Translations under genes and position numbers: made by a program
In this document: positions 36,054 to 49,980 of the stretch, one piece after another
How positions within the stretch are numbered: the stretch's first letter is position 1
How the letters are laid out: each line of letters opens with the position of its first letter
From: Atherinomorus stipes
Lineage: Eukaryota; Chordata; Actinopteri; Atheriniformes; Atherinidae
Assembly (NCBI GenBank): GCA_023101725.1
Contig: JALJCO010013358.1
Coordinates: 186,001-250,000 of the forward strand
Direction: 5' to 3'
Length of the DNA: 64,000 nucleotides
Notes under the pieces: generated by a model
What the model was told of the DNA's origin: nothing
What the model saw: the letters and a program-made list of their open reading frames with translations, nothing else
The model's database searches: none

Positions 36054-37210
36054 AAAGGTCAGCTGTGGATGAGGTTTCTTTGCTGACAACCTTATTCACA
36101 TAACCTGAAGCATTTCTCTATTTGGAGCTTGTTTGCATTTTTATCCCCCGAAATATATAAATATATGTGGAGTCAGCTCAGGCACCAGTCTGCATGCTCT
36201 GTTTCTTTAATTAAGCGGATTTGACTCAAGCAAAAACTGCAGGAATGACGTGAGAAGATCAAGCCACTCCAGCTGTCCATGATGTCAGCACTAAGTATAG
36301 TTTGCATTTGGCTGGAATAAGAGGAGTATTTGTTTGAACAGTTGGTATCTCCTGTGAAGTGACAGGCACCCCAGAGATCTGCAATGTTTTCTCCACTTTA
36401 TCTTCCCAGATTGAGTGCGCATTGTTTCAATTTCCCAGCATTGGACAACTCTGCACTCTGATCCTTTAGAGGGATGAAGTTGTTTGGAAAAATCTTTGCT
36501 TATAAACAGCAAAGAAACAACATTTGCCCGCCAAACTTCAGGTGATGGAGATTTTCATGATTATCAGTGGTTGCTCTGGCTGTCAGAAAACATCTTCCAT
36601 CACCTCAATGACAGGTTGTTTTGCTTAGCAAATGTATAGGGTAATTCTTGAAACCACTCAGGCATGGACTGCAGAGTAGAGCAGCGCAGAGTTGTTTAAG
36701 AACATTTTGAAGCTCAGCCAGAGATCTGTTTGTGGAGAAAAGTGTTATTTTTCTGCAGAGAAGCACCTCAATCTGCCGCATCACACAATCTGGGCACATG
36801 TCTTATCAGTTCTTCTCCACATTTTTACTCTGGAAATTGGATGGTCAACTCCAAATTGTGAGGACAAACTCAGTGTAGAAGTAAAGAAGAAAAATCAGTC
36901 ACCATATGTGTAATAACACTTTAGTGCTGATAAAAACTTTTAAAAAAAAATTCTCCATTCATACACTTTTTACAATAAAAAAGACAGATTTGATTTTTTC
37001 TGTCAGTGGTTGCTTTAATCGTCATCATTATGGTTATCGTTGGTTATTATGGTTATGGTCCTTTGCCTACAGTAATCTTATAATTTTTTATATCTGTATT
37101 TTATTTGTATGTTTGCACTACTGGAGAGTTGTCTTTTGAATTTTGTTGTACACTGCGTACAATGACAGTAAAGCATTATTTCTAATTCTAATTCTAATCT
37201 TAAAGCTTAA

Positions 37211-37703
37211 AGGTACAGTATGTAAAACTCAAAGGTCAACAGCAGAAAAATATGTTATATCATTCCAAAAGGTCTTTCTATTGATGTGTAATTGTTGCAC
37301 TAGAATAGCTGTTATATGTTTATTTTCTTAGAATGAGTCATTTATATCTACTTGCTGGGTGGTGCACATATGGAGGCTGCCATATTTGTTCCACCATCTT
37401 TATGACAGTGTCCCTGAATGGACAAAACAGTGTGTGTGAACTAAGAACCCTCTGAACTTCAAACCTGTTGTACCAGCTTTGTTTAATGGAAGTTAGAGCA
37501 CTGTTTGGGATCAGTAATGTCTTAAAAGACATAAAAGTAGTAACTCATAGTAGAGTCATAGCTACACCTGAGACCACTGGATCGAAAGCATCTTTATTTC
37601 TGGGAGAATTTTGGCCAATATGAAGTCATTTGAAAGAAAATGTCTTTTCTGTCAAATACCCACCTTTACCACTAGATATCAGTAATTCTTACATACTGTA
37701 CCT
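37211..37703. mobile_element. TTAA-type MITE, 493 bp
   Basis: TTAA at 37,207-37,210 and 37,704-37,707. Perfect 15-bp ends AGGTACAGTATGTAA and TTACATACTGTACCT. No coding content. The TTAA duplication indicates mobilisation by a piggyBac- or Kolobok-type transposase. Confidence 0.92.
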
Positions 37704-38142
37704 TTAAACTGAAATATTGTGGTAATAAGGAAATGTGTGGATTTCTACTTTTTATGACATAAGTGAGACTGCTGGTTAGGGCTAGGCAATAAAACGATAT
37801 TGTTAACAATAGAAAATGTCTAATATGAAGTATTATCATTTATGCCGTGATAGGCGCTTTACAGTAGTATTTTACGTCAAGATGTGCCCAGGCACGATGC
37901 AAGCAAACATGGAGGAAGATGGTGGCTGACATATTTCAGACCAGGGTAATTAATTCTCAAGAGGATAACCAGCCAACCCAAACTGAGGAGCTTGTATGTC
38001 AAAGAGGAGCAACTTCTGTTGCATGGATATGGTTTGGAATAGAATAAAATACCAAAGAAAGCAAAAAAAAGAAAAAGTCCACCGACATAAATACTTTCAT
38101 ATCTGTTTAGTGCTTATTTTATGTTGTGTTGAGTCCACCTTA

Positions 38143-39108
38143 GTAGACTGAGTACAGTTGAGACAGTTTTCGCTCCTCTTATTTCAACGCAAAAATTAGA
38201 CATTAAAAAGGGTCTGGACAGAAGATTTATTTTTACAAAATACATCCTCTATTTGTGTACTAAAAAATAACCAAGAAATAATATCCATAAGTAATTTATA
38301 ATTTTCACAATGACAAAAACAATGGCTGTGTTTTTGTCTCAAATGTACCCATAGAATAAAAATACTGAGTACGGTTGAGACACCATTGAAATGGCTGGAG
38401 AGCTGATACTGCTAATGTAATGAACTATTAAAAACTTCAATTACAACTTTTTTACACTTTATTAAGGTTCAATTTGTTTTTATTCAACAATAGGCAAACT
38501 TTAAAAAAAATAAAATAAAAAGGACAAATTATTTAACGGGTACTGCAAACAGTACACATGTAAACAGAATAACAGTGCAATAATAACAGAATAATAAGTC
38601 AGAGTAGCAGGCTGTTCAAATGTTTAAAAAAGAAACAAAAAAAAAACCTTTGATTTGCCCTAATTTTGCCTAATTGTGACTTAAAATCTTAAAATCCTGC
38701 GCCGCCTAACAGCATGCAAAGCAATGGCGTTCTGCATCGGGGTACAGTTAAAACATTGCGTCTCAACTGTACCCTGGTGACCACTTCGCATATTTCACTT
38801 ATGTGAAAACCTGACGTGCTACGATGTCATTGAATATAGCAGCTTTAAGCTCACAAAATGTTTGCAGATAAGTTAACTTTAAAAAAAAACATAAAGGGAG
38901 TGAGATATTCATTGTGAAAGCAACATGGTAAAATCAAAATCTTACCTGTCAAAAAATACTTTTGAATATCTTCACCGTGGAGCTTCACACAAAGCCAAAT
39001 TTTCCCACGCACAAAAAGGACGGTAATACGCATGCGCACACCAAAAATCACAGCAAAATCTTGCTGCATGCGCAAGTAATTGGCATGTCTCAACTGTACT
39101 CAGTCTAC
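38143..39108. mobile_element. Element with TGAGTACAGTTGAGACA ends and internal repeats, ~966 bp
   Basis: Left GTAGACTGAGTACAGTTGAG and right CTCAACTGTACTCAGTCTAC are exact inverted repeats. Degenerate copies of the motif recur inside: ACTGAGTACGGTTGAGACA at about 38,362 and inverted GTCTCAACTGTACC at about 38,761. Target duplication unclear, superfamily undecided. Confidence 0.75.
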
Positions 39109-39983
39109 CCTATCATCAAAAAAACTGGAGGAGGGATGTGAACTTATTGAAAATATTCTCATGGTTGAAAAAATAAGGAGATAAATAAATAGAAACAGAA
39201 AAAGAAATGAAAGTTTAAGGAATCTGAGCTTGTTCATGAGTTTGCTACACATAAATCAAGGTTTATGAAACTCAGTGCTCCTGACAGGATGCCACAAAGG
39301 CTTTGCGGACATAACATCACTTGGTGCCTCAATTTGTCCAAACCTTGACATAGACTGAAAAAATTGGTCTGATCAACTGAGGTTGAATCTAAACAGTGCA
39401 GTGAATTTACTTGAAAGAAAATCCAGCCTTTGGAGGGGACCAGCCAGAACCTAACAGGCACGTTGTGGAAAGACTTAATGGTGTCAGTTCACACAGGAAA
39501 TCTCCACATTATTTCAGAGCTGAAAAAGTTTTGTAAAAAGGAATAAAGCAAAAGTTCCACCATAAAATTGTAGAGGTCTAATATGAATCTTCCAAAAACA
39601 GTGTTTTTAGTAGGTACTGTCACAACCTAAACAGGCAAAGGGTATGCCACGTATCAGCAAAACATCTTCCATTTAAAAAAAGAATAGTGATCTGTTTGTG
39701 GTTAAAAGATGTGTAAAGCTGGACGGATCGGTGTTGTGACATGGATGCAAGTCATGCTGTGACCAAAACCAAGCTGCAAGCAGGAGGAGAGAGAACTGAA
39801 GCTGGCCTTTATAGCCCAGGTGCATCAAGTCCACGTGCACTGATGAAAAGGGAGCCGCCCACTTGGCACTCCAGCCTTGAAGACAAAACAAATAATACTC
39901 TCTCATCAGGCAAAGGTTGGCCGCCACAACGGCCACAAGTGGTTCAGTCAGCAAAACCAGTCACTTAAATGACATGTTAAATG

Positions 39984-42900
39984 TAGAGATGCACAGATCC
40001 TTTTTTTTTCGATCCAGTCCAGTACCAATACCTGGGCTGAGTGTATCAGCCGATACCCAACTGGTCCGATACTTAGGGATGGGTATCGAAACCCGGTATC
40101 AAAATAGCCCCGGGGCTGAGTCTCACAGTCTACCCGAACCGATGAGCTGTTGCCTTTTCGGTCCTCTTAACGGTATGTCTTCTGGTGCGAAACTAAACTC
40201 ATGCCAAACATTGTATTGCCAACCCTGCTTCTCCTTAACAAGCAGCAACTGATCCATGAAGAAATATCTGTATCTCGCAGCTGCAGTTTCTGGATCTCTG
40301 ATGGGTTGAACAGAGTTGCTACAGCACCGCAAAGCAGAGCAGGTGCGCTTGGTGTTTGCCACCAGCGTGTCCCTGAGTCAACTTGAGGTGACGTGACAGG
40401 CTGTGGCTGCGTTTATTGTATATACAAATATCAACTGAACATCGCGCCCCAGGCATTTGTTATGCGGATAGTTAGTTATTATCTGAAGCTTTCAGGCAAC
40501 ATTACCCCCCCTAAAATGCAGTGTCGGTGAGACATTAAAGAGGAGGAAAAAATGGTGTGTATATGGTTGTTGATTTTTTCTAAGAACAATGATGATGATT
40601 GATGTATTGTACCGTCCCTGACTTCAGCCTGATGGCAACTAGGAAAGGCTGCAGCCCCCAAAAATGGATAGGATGATATCGTGTTATTCTCATTGTTCAC
40701 AGGGTTTGTTTTGCACTTTATCTTTTATCCACTTTAAAGTGCCAGTGGCATGAAATTCCCGGCGACTTTTGGGCCCCTTTTAGTCAGACTCTAAGTACCC
40801 GAATACTGTATGAAAGGAGCGTTCGCCATAACTCAGCCTTGTCATAGAATAGCAGGCGCTACGAGTTAGTGCTACTGTTAGCACCGGCGTACAATGACCA
40901 AGGTTCAGTGGGTGGGACCAGAAGGCACGCTTGTCACCATGTGCCTCTGTTGTCCTGGTGCTCTGGTGGAGTGATACGGAGATACCTGGAGACATTTGCC
41001 CATACACTCAGCAGAAACCTGCAGACACGCGCCTCTCCAGACACTCATATTGGAGGGAAAAAATAAAAAAGAGTTGCTGTGTTCTGTTGAACGCGGCCGC
41101 ACGTCAGCCTTAAAGAAGTTCGCATTGAGCCTCTGTGGATCCATAAAGGACGTACGGCGGTCATGACACAGACGCTCATGCAGTGAGTATGAATCATGTT
41201 TAAGAAGAAAACGGCATCATATTCCAGCAACAAGTTTCCCTGAATTATTTACTTCACCCATGACCCGAATTCAGTTAATACTTAATACTAAAGATATATT
41301 ACAGTAGTTCTGCTCGTTAGATCTGTCTTCGTCTGACCGGAGTGGTACAGAAACAGTGATGATGATGATGATGAAGAAGGCCTGATAGCCTATGTACGCA
41401 GCCAAACACGTGCGCACAACGGGAATAATTATAAACTGGAATAATCACAAACATGAGTTTCCCTCAGAGAAAAAAGACACGAACATGATGAGAAACGTTT
41501 ATTAGAAACCTGTGTTTGTGTTTCTTCATGGTGGCTGGAAGCCATTAGAACCTCTCCTGAGGAGGAGACGGAGCAGCAGAGAGATTTTCTGGTAGTTCGG
41601 TCGGCACATTCCTGCAGAAAAGAAATCATCCACAAACTTTTCAGTGGGGAGGACAAAAAGATTGGTCTTGTCCTTTGTACACTAGGTACCGAGCAGTTCT
41701 GATGCAAACAGGACGCCATGATGTCGGTTTGTTGTCATAGGTCTCGGAGGGAGGGACTTGGAGAGTATGGCCCAATCCCAATTCTCTTTTACCCCTACCC
41801 CTTACCCCTTCCTCTTAGCCCTTGCACTTAAAACGAAGCTACGAGAGGTAGGGGTGAAACTGGGACACCCCTTCAACAATCACATACATCATCAGTGATC
41901 CAGCCGGCTTGTGTGTAAGTGGATGTATGTTGAGCTGTCGGCTCAAATCTGGAGAAATCAAGCCGTCTACAGCTGTGGATTAATGTTAACAGGCAAATTC
42001 AATTTGTGCATGACATCCCTGCTTGTGTTATATCCCACGAAGGACCTCTATGTAAATAAAGACCAGCAGCGATGTTGCCGAATTTTTTATTGATCATCTA
42101 TCACTGTAAATTATTGGGGCTGCAGAGCACCGCTGAGCACCTCTGGTTTCAGCCTGGTAGCTGAAACCAGCCGCTGGTGGGCTTCTCCACCACTGGGCTT
42201 AGCAAGTTTTCTGGGGGAAACCCTGGTTCGAGGTAATGCCTTTGAAAAGTCACCGCGCCGCAGTGGGGAGAAACTAGCGTCTCACTGATGCTGGGTTCAC
42301 GTGCAGTCGGGCAGACGGCCGTTGGTAACAAACCAGATGTAATTTTAGTCAATGAAGCCGAGCAAAAGACGGTAAAACATGGGTCAGGGAAAACAATACG
42401 ACATCGCCATGACAACAAATCAGATGTGGACTGATGTCACTGTAACTGACGGACCACGTTTTCACATAGAGGCCGGTGATAACTTCACATGCAGCGGATG
42501 TCATCCGTCTGCCCGGTTTCACGCGAATGCAGCATGAAAAGTACGAGGGAGCTGCTTCCGATTACACAATGTCCCTTTAAGTACCGATAAGAGTACCGAA
42601 AAAGTACTGGACCGATAGGGAGTACCGATAAGAGTAGTAGTATCGATAAAACCTTAATGGTACCCATCCCTACCGATACTCCTGTAAATACCTTACACCA
42701 TTTTTGAGGAAATTCTATAGGGACAGAAAAATGCGCTCACCTGTCAAAATGATTAATGAATGAACTGTATACCTTACCATGTGAGTGAAGGCATCAGGTT
42801 TGACACACTGCTTGCAGCTTTGTGCACAAAAGGCTTCAGTCTCTGAAGGACAATCCTGGACACACATATCTGATTGAAAACCATCTTACATGAGCAACGA

Positions 42901-43830
42901 GGGCAACGTGTTTAGTTGTCATTGTTAAATTCAATAAAAATCACCACAGCAAACACTGCTATTTAACACAGTGTAAAATATTCTGGACAAATGAAACAGA
43001 CCGTTTGCAGACACTGTGGAGCTCAATGAGAACTAAAGCTGCATTAATAATAGTGTCTTTATTTCCCTTTTTGCCAACGTCACATTTTAACTTGGATTTT
43101 AGCAGGTAGACAGGATCACAGTCATCCTGCAGCGCTAGCCTCTGAAGTCATTGGTATTGTGCCAAAGTGCACGCCTCATGCGTAATAGAGACCATCTCGG
43201 ATTTGCAGACACTTTCATTTGTACAGCATCTTCTGATCCATGTCCTCATAAACTGGCCACTTCTGAGACCTGCACGGAGACCTGTTGTATCACTTAAATA
43301 GTTATATCTATCACACTAATTCTGAATTATATTTTCATGTCCCTCCTCCACTAATGTCTCCATCTTGTATTTCCTTTTGCGCTGCCATCTCTTGCAATTT
43401 GCCACACCTCAAACCTCAAAACACACAAAACTCTAATTTTGGGGAGGTTTCCAATACATTTGCACCCGCTGTCATTTGCGCGATCATTCTTTGTAAATCA
43501 CCCACTAACGGTGGTTCAGCCCCTCGTGCAAGCTTCTAGATTGAACGTGCAAATTACTACACGCAAATCTGAATCCGGCCCAGAGTGTACATTAGCAGCC
43601 AAAGGAAATAACTCTTTTCTGCTCTGAGTGATGACGTAACCAGCGTTGCAAACGTAGAATTGAGGTGACTAGATCGCTGTATTCCTGTGTGTGATATTAA
43701 TTTTCAAAAAAAGAAATGACTGGATCTGATCTGCTGGATCATTTTAATCAGATGTGGTTAAATTTTCTGACATATTGGTTAATAATTCTAAAAGTTTTGT
43801 GAAAACTGATCCGATCCATGCTTTTCCTGA
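39984..43830. mobile_element. Outer hAT-like element, split by a 2.6-kb insertion (borders tentative)
   Basis: Left TAGAGATGCACAGATCC (39,984) and right GATCCATGCTTTTCC (about 43,810-43,825) are weak inverted partners with GATCC subterminal motifs. No target duplication seen. It contains the well-defined element at 40,074-42,672. Confidence 0.35.
40074..42672. mobile_element. hAT-like element, 2.6 kb, perfect 8-bp target duplication
   Basis: Ends TAGGGATGGGTATCGA and TACCCATCCCTA; CCGATACT flanks both sides (40,066-40,073 and 42,673-42,680). A GATGAT microsatellite lies at 41,357-41,374. The interior is long for a MITE but I recognise no transposase motif in any frame, so it is non-autonomous or fully decayed. 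Confidence 0.88.
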
Positions 43831-45632
43831 AAACAGATTTTTATTTAGGTACTTAGAGCACTTCATTGCTGCTGTGTTTAGCTGTTAACTAGCTTAAAGA
43901 GGCGCTGCTACACCTTCCCGCTGGCTTCTGCCTCAGGCTTTGAGAAGCTGTTTTGACAGTTTGCTCTGCTGCTACTCCCTGCACCGTGACCATAAACACT
44001 AGAAAAGTCTGCCCCACCGACCACTGTGCTTGCTGACTCAAACATGCTAGGTGCATTTGTGATTGATGGCTGACATGACCGATTTAACCCCTCATGGAGG
44101 CATACTGGCTGACCTCCTCCAACCTACACACCCTCTGACATTTGTGAACTAGCAGCAGCCCGACAGTGTGTTCCCCATCAGCCTGTCTCTTTCTGCTCAA
44201 CTAGCCAGCAATATGTGGGTGATGATGAACTCGGGGAAGCAGCTGTTAACACAGAGTGCGGCTGCCAATGACAATGAAATGCTAAAGTTACATGTTTGAC
44301 AAGTGGAAGCAGCAAAAAACCTCAAGCTGATGAACCAGGTTAGCTCTTCAGACAATGACTTTGTGTGTGAATTTGCAGCTGAAGGCCTGCAGCCCGGCCT
44401 TAGAATCTACCAATCTGAGCAGATGTGAGTTTCAACTTTAAAGCACTGATGAGTAATTTATTATTTCTTTTCAATATCCGCCAGAATAATAACAATGAAG
44501 ATTAATTGGATGGTGGGCGAGTGGAATAGAAATCATGTTAAATTGCATGCAGGGAGCAGTGGTGTTATATCTGACTCTATATCCTAACTACAGATCCCTG
44601 TGTTAATAATGCAAAAGGACCCCAGGGGCAGCAATCTATTTGCAGAACCATACACCCTCAAACATACATGCACATATAGGGGCTAGGACTTTGGCATTAT
44701 GTTATCATGTCGATTCTCTATAGGAAGCCATTCTAGCCAAAGGTGTTGGCAAATATCTTCATTAGCCCCAAATGTCTTTCAAGCAAAGTGATGTTGAATT
44801 ATTACTTTTTTCCAGTTTATTTTTTCACAGCAAGTCATTCCACCTATGGCAATAACACTTCTATTATAGATGAGACTTAAATAACTATGATATTTAGAAT
44901 TTCAGTGCAAATTAAAAGCCTATGCTGGCAGCAGAGGCACCAGTATAATACTGTTATTTACTGTAAATTATTTTCTTGTTTATTATTGGATTTTGGCTTT
45001 AAATAACGAGTTACTGTTGGTTCAATATTCTTTTAAATAAACATGTTTTTGAGTATTTACAAAGGTAATACATTCTGATTGTTTAAAATCAACTGCAGCT
45101 AAGCTTTTTGTTTGCTTATTTGTTTGTTTATGTATCAATTTTAAAACTGGGAAAAAGACGAAAACAAACACCAGGTTATGGTGGAACATATTCATCTATA
45201 TTCCATTGTGTTATATTTCCATAATCAGTAAATTTCCCCTTCAGGGGATAAATAAAGTTTTCCGTCAATAATAACTCTCAACTTTCTACCTGTGTGGTTG
45301 GAGATAAGTTTTATAAGAATAAAGTTTACTCAGCAGTTTGCTGTATTTTTGTTTTTCAGTCTCAAACTTCCCTGGGAATATATTTGACGTACTAATCTAA
45401 GCAGTTGATCTCTGACTAGATGGGTTTTCTTCAGTTTGGTAATCCTTTCCGTTCACGGTGTTGTGACTGGAAAAGGAGAGAGGAGTTTGTTTTGGACACG
45501 ATGCTTTGCTTCTAAATCACATCTACTGTTACTGAAAGCAATATTTGCAATTATTATTAGATATAAAAGGAACACATTTCAATGCCCTGACGTCCTTAAT
45601 GATTACACCTTATGTTTGGTAGCCAAAAAATA

Positions 45633-46835
45633 CACTATATTGGCAAAAGTATTTGCTCACCCATCCAGATGATGGGAATCAGGTGTTCCAATCACTTCCA
45701 TGGCCACAGGCGTATAAAATGAAGCATCTCGGCATGCAGACTGTTTTTCCTAACATTTGTAAAAGAATGGGTCGCTCTCAGGAGCTCAGTGAATTTCAGG
45801 ATGGAACGGTGATAGGATGCCACCTCTGCAACAAATCCAGTTGTGCAATTTCCTCGCTCCTAAATATTCTGCAGCAACTGTCAGCTGTATTATAAGAAAA
45901 TGGAAGTATTTGGGAACGACAGCAACTCAGCCACAAAATGTTAGGCCACTTAAACTGACGGAGCAGGGTCAGTGGATGCTGAAGCACATAGTGGGAAGAG
46001 GTCGCCAACCTTCTGCAGAGTCAATATAGACCTCCAAACTTCATGTGGCCTTCAGATCAGAGAGCTTCATGGAATGAGTTTCCATGATCAAGCAGCTTCA
46101 TTCAAGCCATACATCAAAAAGTGCAATGCAAAGCGTGGGATGCAGTGGTATAAAGCACACCACCACTGGACACTTGACTCAGTGGAGGCGTTTTCTGGAG
46201 TGACAAATCATGCTTCTCCATCTGGCAATCTGATGGAGTAATCTGGGTTGGGCAGTTGCCAGGATAACGGTACTTGTCTGACTGCATTGTGTCTAGTGTA
46301 AAGTTTGGTTGAGGGGGGATTATGGTGTGGGGTTGTCTTTCAGGAGCTAGGATTGGCCTTTTAGTTCCAGTGAAAGGAACTCTGAATGCTTCAGCATACC
46401 AAGACATTTTGGACAATTCCATGCTCCCAACTTTGCGGGAACAGTTTGGAGCTGGCCGCATACCAACATGACTGTGTGCTAGTGCACAAAGCAGGTCCAT
46501 AAAGACATGGATGCAGAGTCTGGTGTGGAGGAACTTGACTGGCCTGCACAGAGTCCTGACCTCAACCCGATAGAATGCTGTTGGGATGAATTAGAGCGGA
46601 GGCTGAGAGCCAGGCCTTCTCGTCCAACATCAGTGTGTGACCTCACAAACGCGCTTCTGGAAGAATGGTAAAAAATTCCCATAAGCACACTCCTAAATTC
46701 CCAGGAGAGTTGAAGCTGTTCTAGCAGCAAAGGGTGGACCAATGTTATATTGAACCCTATGGATTAGGAATGGGATGTCACTTAAGGTCATATATGAGTC
46801 AAGGCAGGTGAGAGAATACTTTTGGAAATATAGTG
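45633..46835 (+). mobile_element. Tc1-like element, 1.2 kb, dead
   Basis: Ends CACTATATTGGCAAAAGTAT and, inverted, CACTATATTTCCAAAAGTAT; TA at 45,631-45,632 and 46,836-46,837. A typical fish Tc1 with internal + strand transposase relic. Confidence 0.93.
45767..46753 (+). pseudogene. Tc1-like transposase pseudogene
   Basis: From the ATG, MGRSQELSEFQDGTVIGCHL opens a Tc1 transposase. Later frames contain SCGLQIRELHGM, YIKKCNAKRGMQWYKAHHHW, IMVWGCL-like sequence, [19 protein letters not shown] and LDWPAQSPDLNPIECCWDEL, then AAKGGPMLY and a stop. The order covers the paired HTH and the DDE catalytic core. At least three frameshifts and short deletions make it non-functional. Confidence 0.88.
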
Positions 46836-46844
46836 TAGATGGAT

Positions 46845-48258
46845 TAGTGTTGTAAAAAAAAAACTATTATCAGATAGTAATCGACTCTAAAAATCGATGG
46901 TATCTAGTTAGACATTAATTAGCATAGGTATCAATATTCAAATGCCACTTTGGCGTCGACTGAGTCTCGGAAAGTTTCAGCTCCCTCTGCCGTTTTAAAC
47001 AGGCACTGCTGTGGGTTCCTCCTAACCCCTCATCCACTACATAGGGCTGCACTACAATTATATACAGGCACATTCTGCCTGTAATTCGGACACAAAGCTG
47101 ACTACTTTTCCTCGCCGCAAATCACGTCATTACCAGCTGTCACTGTGGCAACCACAGTGGCACCCACGATTCATGAGAAGATTTAATTCCCAATCAAATC
47201 TGTAATTTTAAATGACGTTATTTTATTTATTTATATTGTGTTTAATCCCTTTTCTGTTGTTTTTTCTCTCCTTTTTTTCTGCCGCTCGATGTGTTCAACA
47301 CCTTGCGCCATTCAGCTCTCCTGACCGCAATGCATTGTGGTCTATATTGTCCCGTCTAGGGACCATCGAAGCTCACTAGTTTTCAAGATGCATTGTGGGT
47401 AACTTTGAGTGCACTACTTTTTTTCTTTCTGGACATTCGGACACCCCTACAAAATGGCGTGATCCCTATGTTGGGGCCTATGTAGGGAGTAGGGTGGACA
47501 TTTGGACACAGCCTGTGTCATGACATTGAGTTGCTCTGATTGGTTGACGCCCCCCGTCAAAACGCCAAATTTCAGATTTTCCAACTCCGGCGTCTGCCGC
47601 CCATGACGTGTAAAGCACTTCAAACGCTCAAAACTCTCTGTGCGAAACGCACAAAACACCTCCAGATGTGCCGTGCCCGATGCTGCACCCGACCCTGCAC
47701 CCGACACATGACACGCGCCGCAGATTTTTTGACTCCTCTTTGACATGCGTCGGCCCATTGACTTTGCATGTGAACCTGACACCCGTGACGGCCAAATCAC
47801 ATTTGGTGTGTACACAGGGTTAGACCTCTTCATTAACTTTTTTAAGAGCTTCACCCTTGTCTGTTCTATTGTTTATTTGATTTGGTTTTAAGTATTGTGA
47901 AGAAAAGGACACATTAATAAGTACACTAACTGGTGATTGCAGTTTTAAATTAGTCTCTTCTGAATCACAGTGAGCAGTTGGAGAAGACTGTTGGAGACTG
48001 GATAAAGACTATCTCTGCACAAACAAGATCTTAGAAATAACGTATTTTCCATTTTTAGGTTCTTTTATCATATTTATTCATATGTTTTTGTTTAACTTTT
48101 TGGGGTTGTTACTTTGTTTTATTCATTTTATTTTATTTATTTATTTAGCTTTTTTTTGGGGGGGGGATTTTTCTCCACGTTTGTATCGAAAATAGTATTA
48201 ATTATCGACTACCATCTTTAGTGAAATGGAATGAAATTGTAAAATCATGACAACTCTA
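46845..48258. mobile_element. hAT-like element, 1.4 kb, abutting the Tc1 copy
   Basis: Left TAGTGTTGTA and right TGACAACTCTA form imperfect ends; flanks AGATGGAT (46,837-46,844) and AAATGGAT (48,259-48,266) are a 7/8 target duplication. ATCGA-type subterminal motifs occur near both ends. The left duplication overlaps the TA of the neighbouring Tc1 element. A Harbinger-like fragment lies inside. Confidence 0.7.
47530..47819. repeat. Harbinger-like MITE relic, right end
   Basis: Ends CAAATCACATTTGGTGTGTA then CACAGGG before TTA (47,820-47,822). It shares TGACACC/GTCAAAAACGCC-type sequence with the fuller copy at 51,661-52,174. Left end missing. Confidence 0.55.
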
Positions 48259-49980
48259 AAATGGATGATAGTGTTTTTTAAGTTGGTATATTGGGTTGCA
48301 TGTTTTCACCTGTTTCTTTTTTTTTCTATCTCTAGTTGCAGCTTTTCTTTTACACATTTTGTGGAGAAAATGTAGTTAAGATTATGAGTCTAGTTGCAGA
48401 GGCTTTTTTCTGCTATCAACCCTACATACAATAGTATGTGTCAGGCAGTGACTGACCATAGAAAACTAGTGTTGAGCTACAGGATGAAAAAGGTCTTGAA
48501 TGTAACTTACAATAACCAACTTGATTTTTTTCTTATGAATTAAAAATGATGAAACTTTACATGGAAATGTAATTTCCCATCTCGTAGGGAATATAGGCAG
48601 AAAATTGTAAACTTGTATTGTTCTGCCATTCCTACGAAAGTTGCAGAAGTAATAAATCTTTCCCTAACTCCGGTTAAAACTTTCTGCTTTGCGGCTCCTA
48701 TTTAAAGGTTCTCTAAATGCTGTCTCGCTGTATCTCATTGTTCATTTTTCCATTCTAGGTCTTTGTATCAATTCCTGTAAAATGTGGAGATAGATTTTCA
48801 GAGATCTATAGTGCATATACTGTTTCAATTTGTGCTCCTTTTGTATGAAGCATGCCTACCTGGAGTAATTACCTGGGTGGGAGCCATAGTGAACCATGGC
48901 AATGAATTCCCACGCAGCTTAAAATTTCACAGTTGGTTCAAAACAATTATGTTAAATGCTGTCTCAGTTCAAGTAGGTGCATTTAGGCTTCTATGATTAT
49001 GGAAAACTTTCACTTACATCAAGCTAATGCTGCTAAAAAATGTTTGAAAAGGGGATTTTTTTTTCCATTTCTCTTTCCTCTTTTGTTATTCTTAGCTTGA
49101 ATCTTCTCCATCTTATGCCCATTTCCATTTGCACTAATGAAAGGAACACTGCACCGATGCAGTAGCCTTGAGCCTTCACCATTATTTCAAGTAGATGATT
49201 GTCTCCTGCTGTATGCACGCCAGTTATTTTGATGGGTAGATATGCAATGCTTTAACTTTATGGGCAAAAGGTTTTCATCTTCCCCAGGGGAGTATTTCAC
49301 ATCTATCTGATGAGGCGTTACCAACGTTTGCTCTCTCCGGGTTTACTGCCTCCCTCGGTATCAAGGGTATTTGCTTGGGGACAAAAGAACGACAAATTGA
49401 TGACACATCTGCCCAAGGGTTGTTATTGTTAAACCATATTCCATGATGTAGTGGCAGAGTTCAGCCAAGTTAATGATACTACTGAGTGCGAGTGTATATC
49501 TGGAAACAATGCTTCAGCTGCTGCTGGCATTGTTTTGACATCAGGATGGCATCCCGGTTTCTGAAATCGATCTCTTGAGCTCTACAACAGAGAAGGCAAG
49601 GATATAACTGTGGCAAACTCTCTGGAGAGACCAACAAAAATGCAAGGAATGTTTTTTTTATTGCACTTTAGATGATTAATTACAAAATGACAGCCATTAT
49701 ATATGGTAAAGAGAGATGCTTTGTGTTTCCTGTGGCTGTTTAATGTCTGTAAAGAATTAATTGGAGGCTGTGATACATATTTCATAACATGGCTGCAAGA
49801 TGAAAGCTGAAGGACAACTTTTAAAACTTTCTGAGAATACCAATGAGACATCCTCATACTACTGTTTAGATTAAACGGCTTTTTTTATGTTGAAACACCT
49901 TGAAACTCCAAGAATTCCTTTTGCCTGCAGTTTTTATTTAGAGTAGTCAGACTCATACATTATGAGAAATGTATTTTCAG

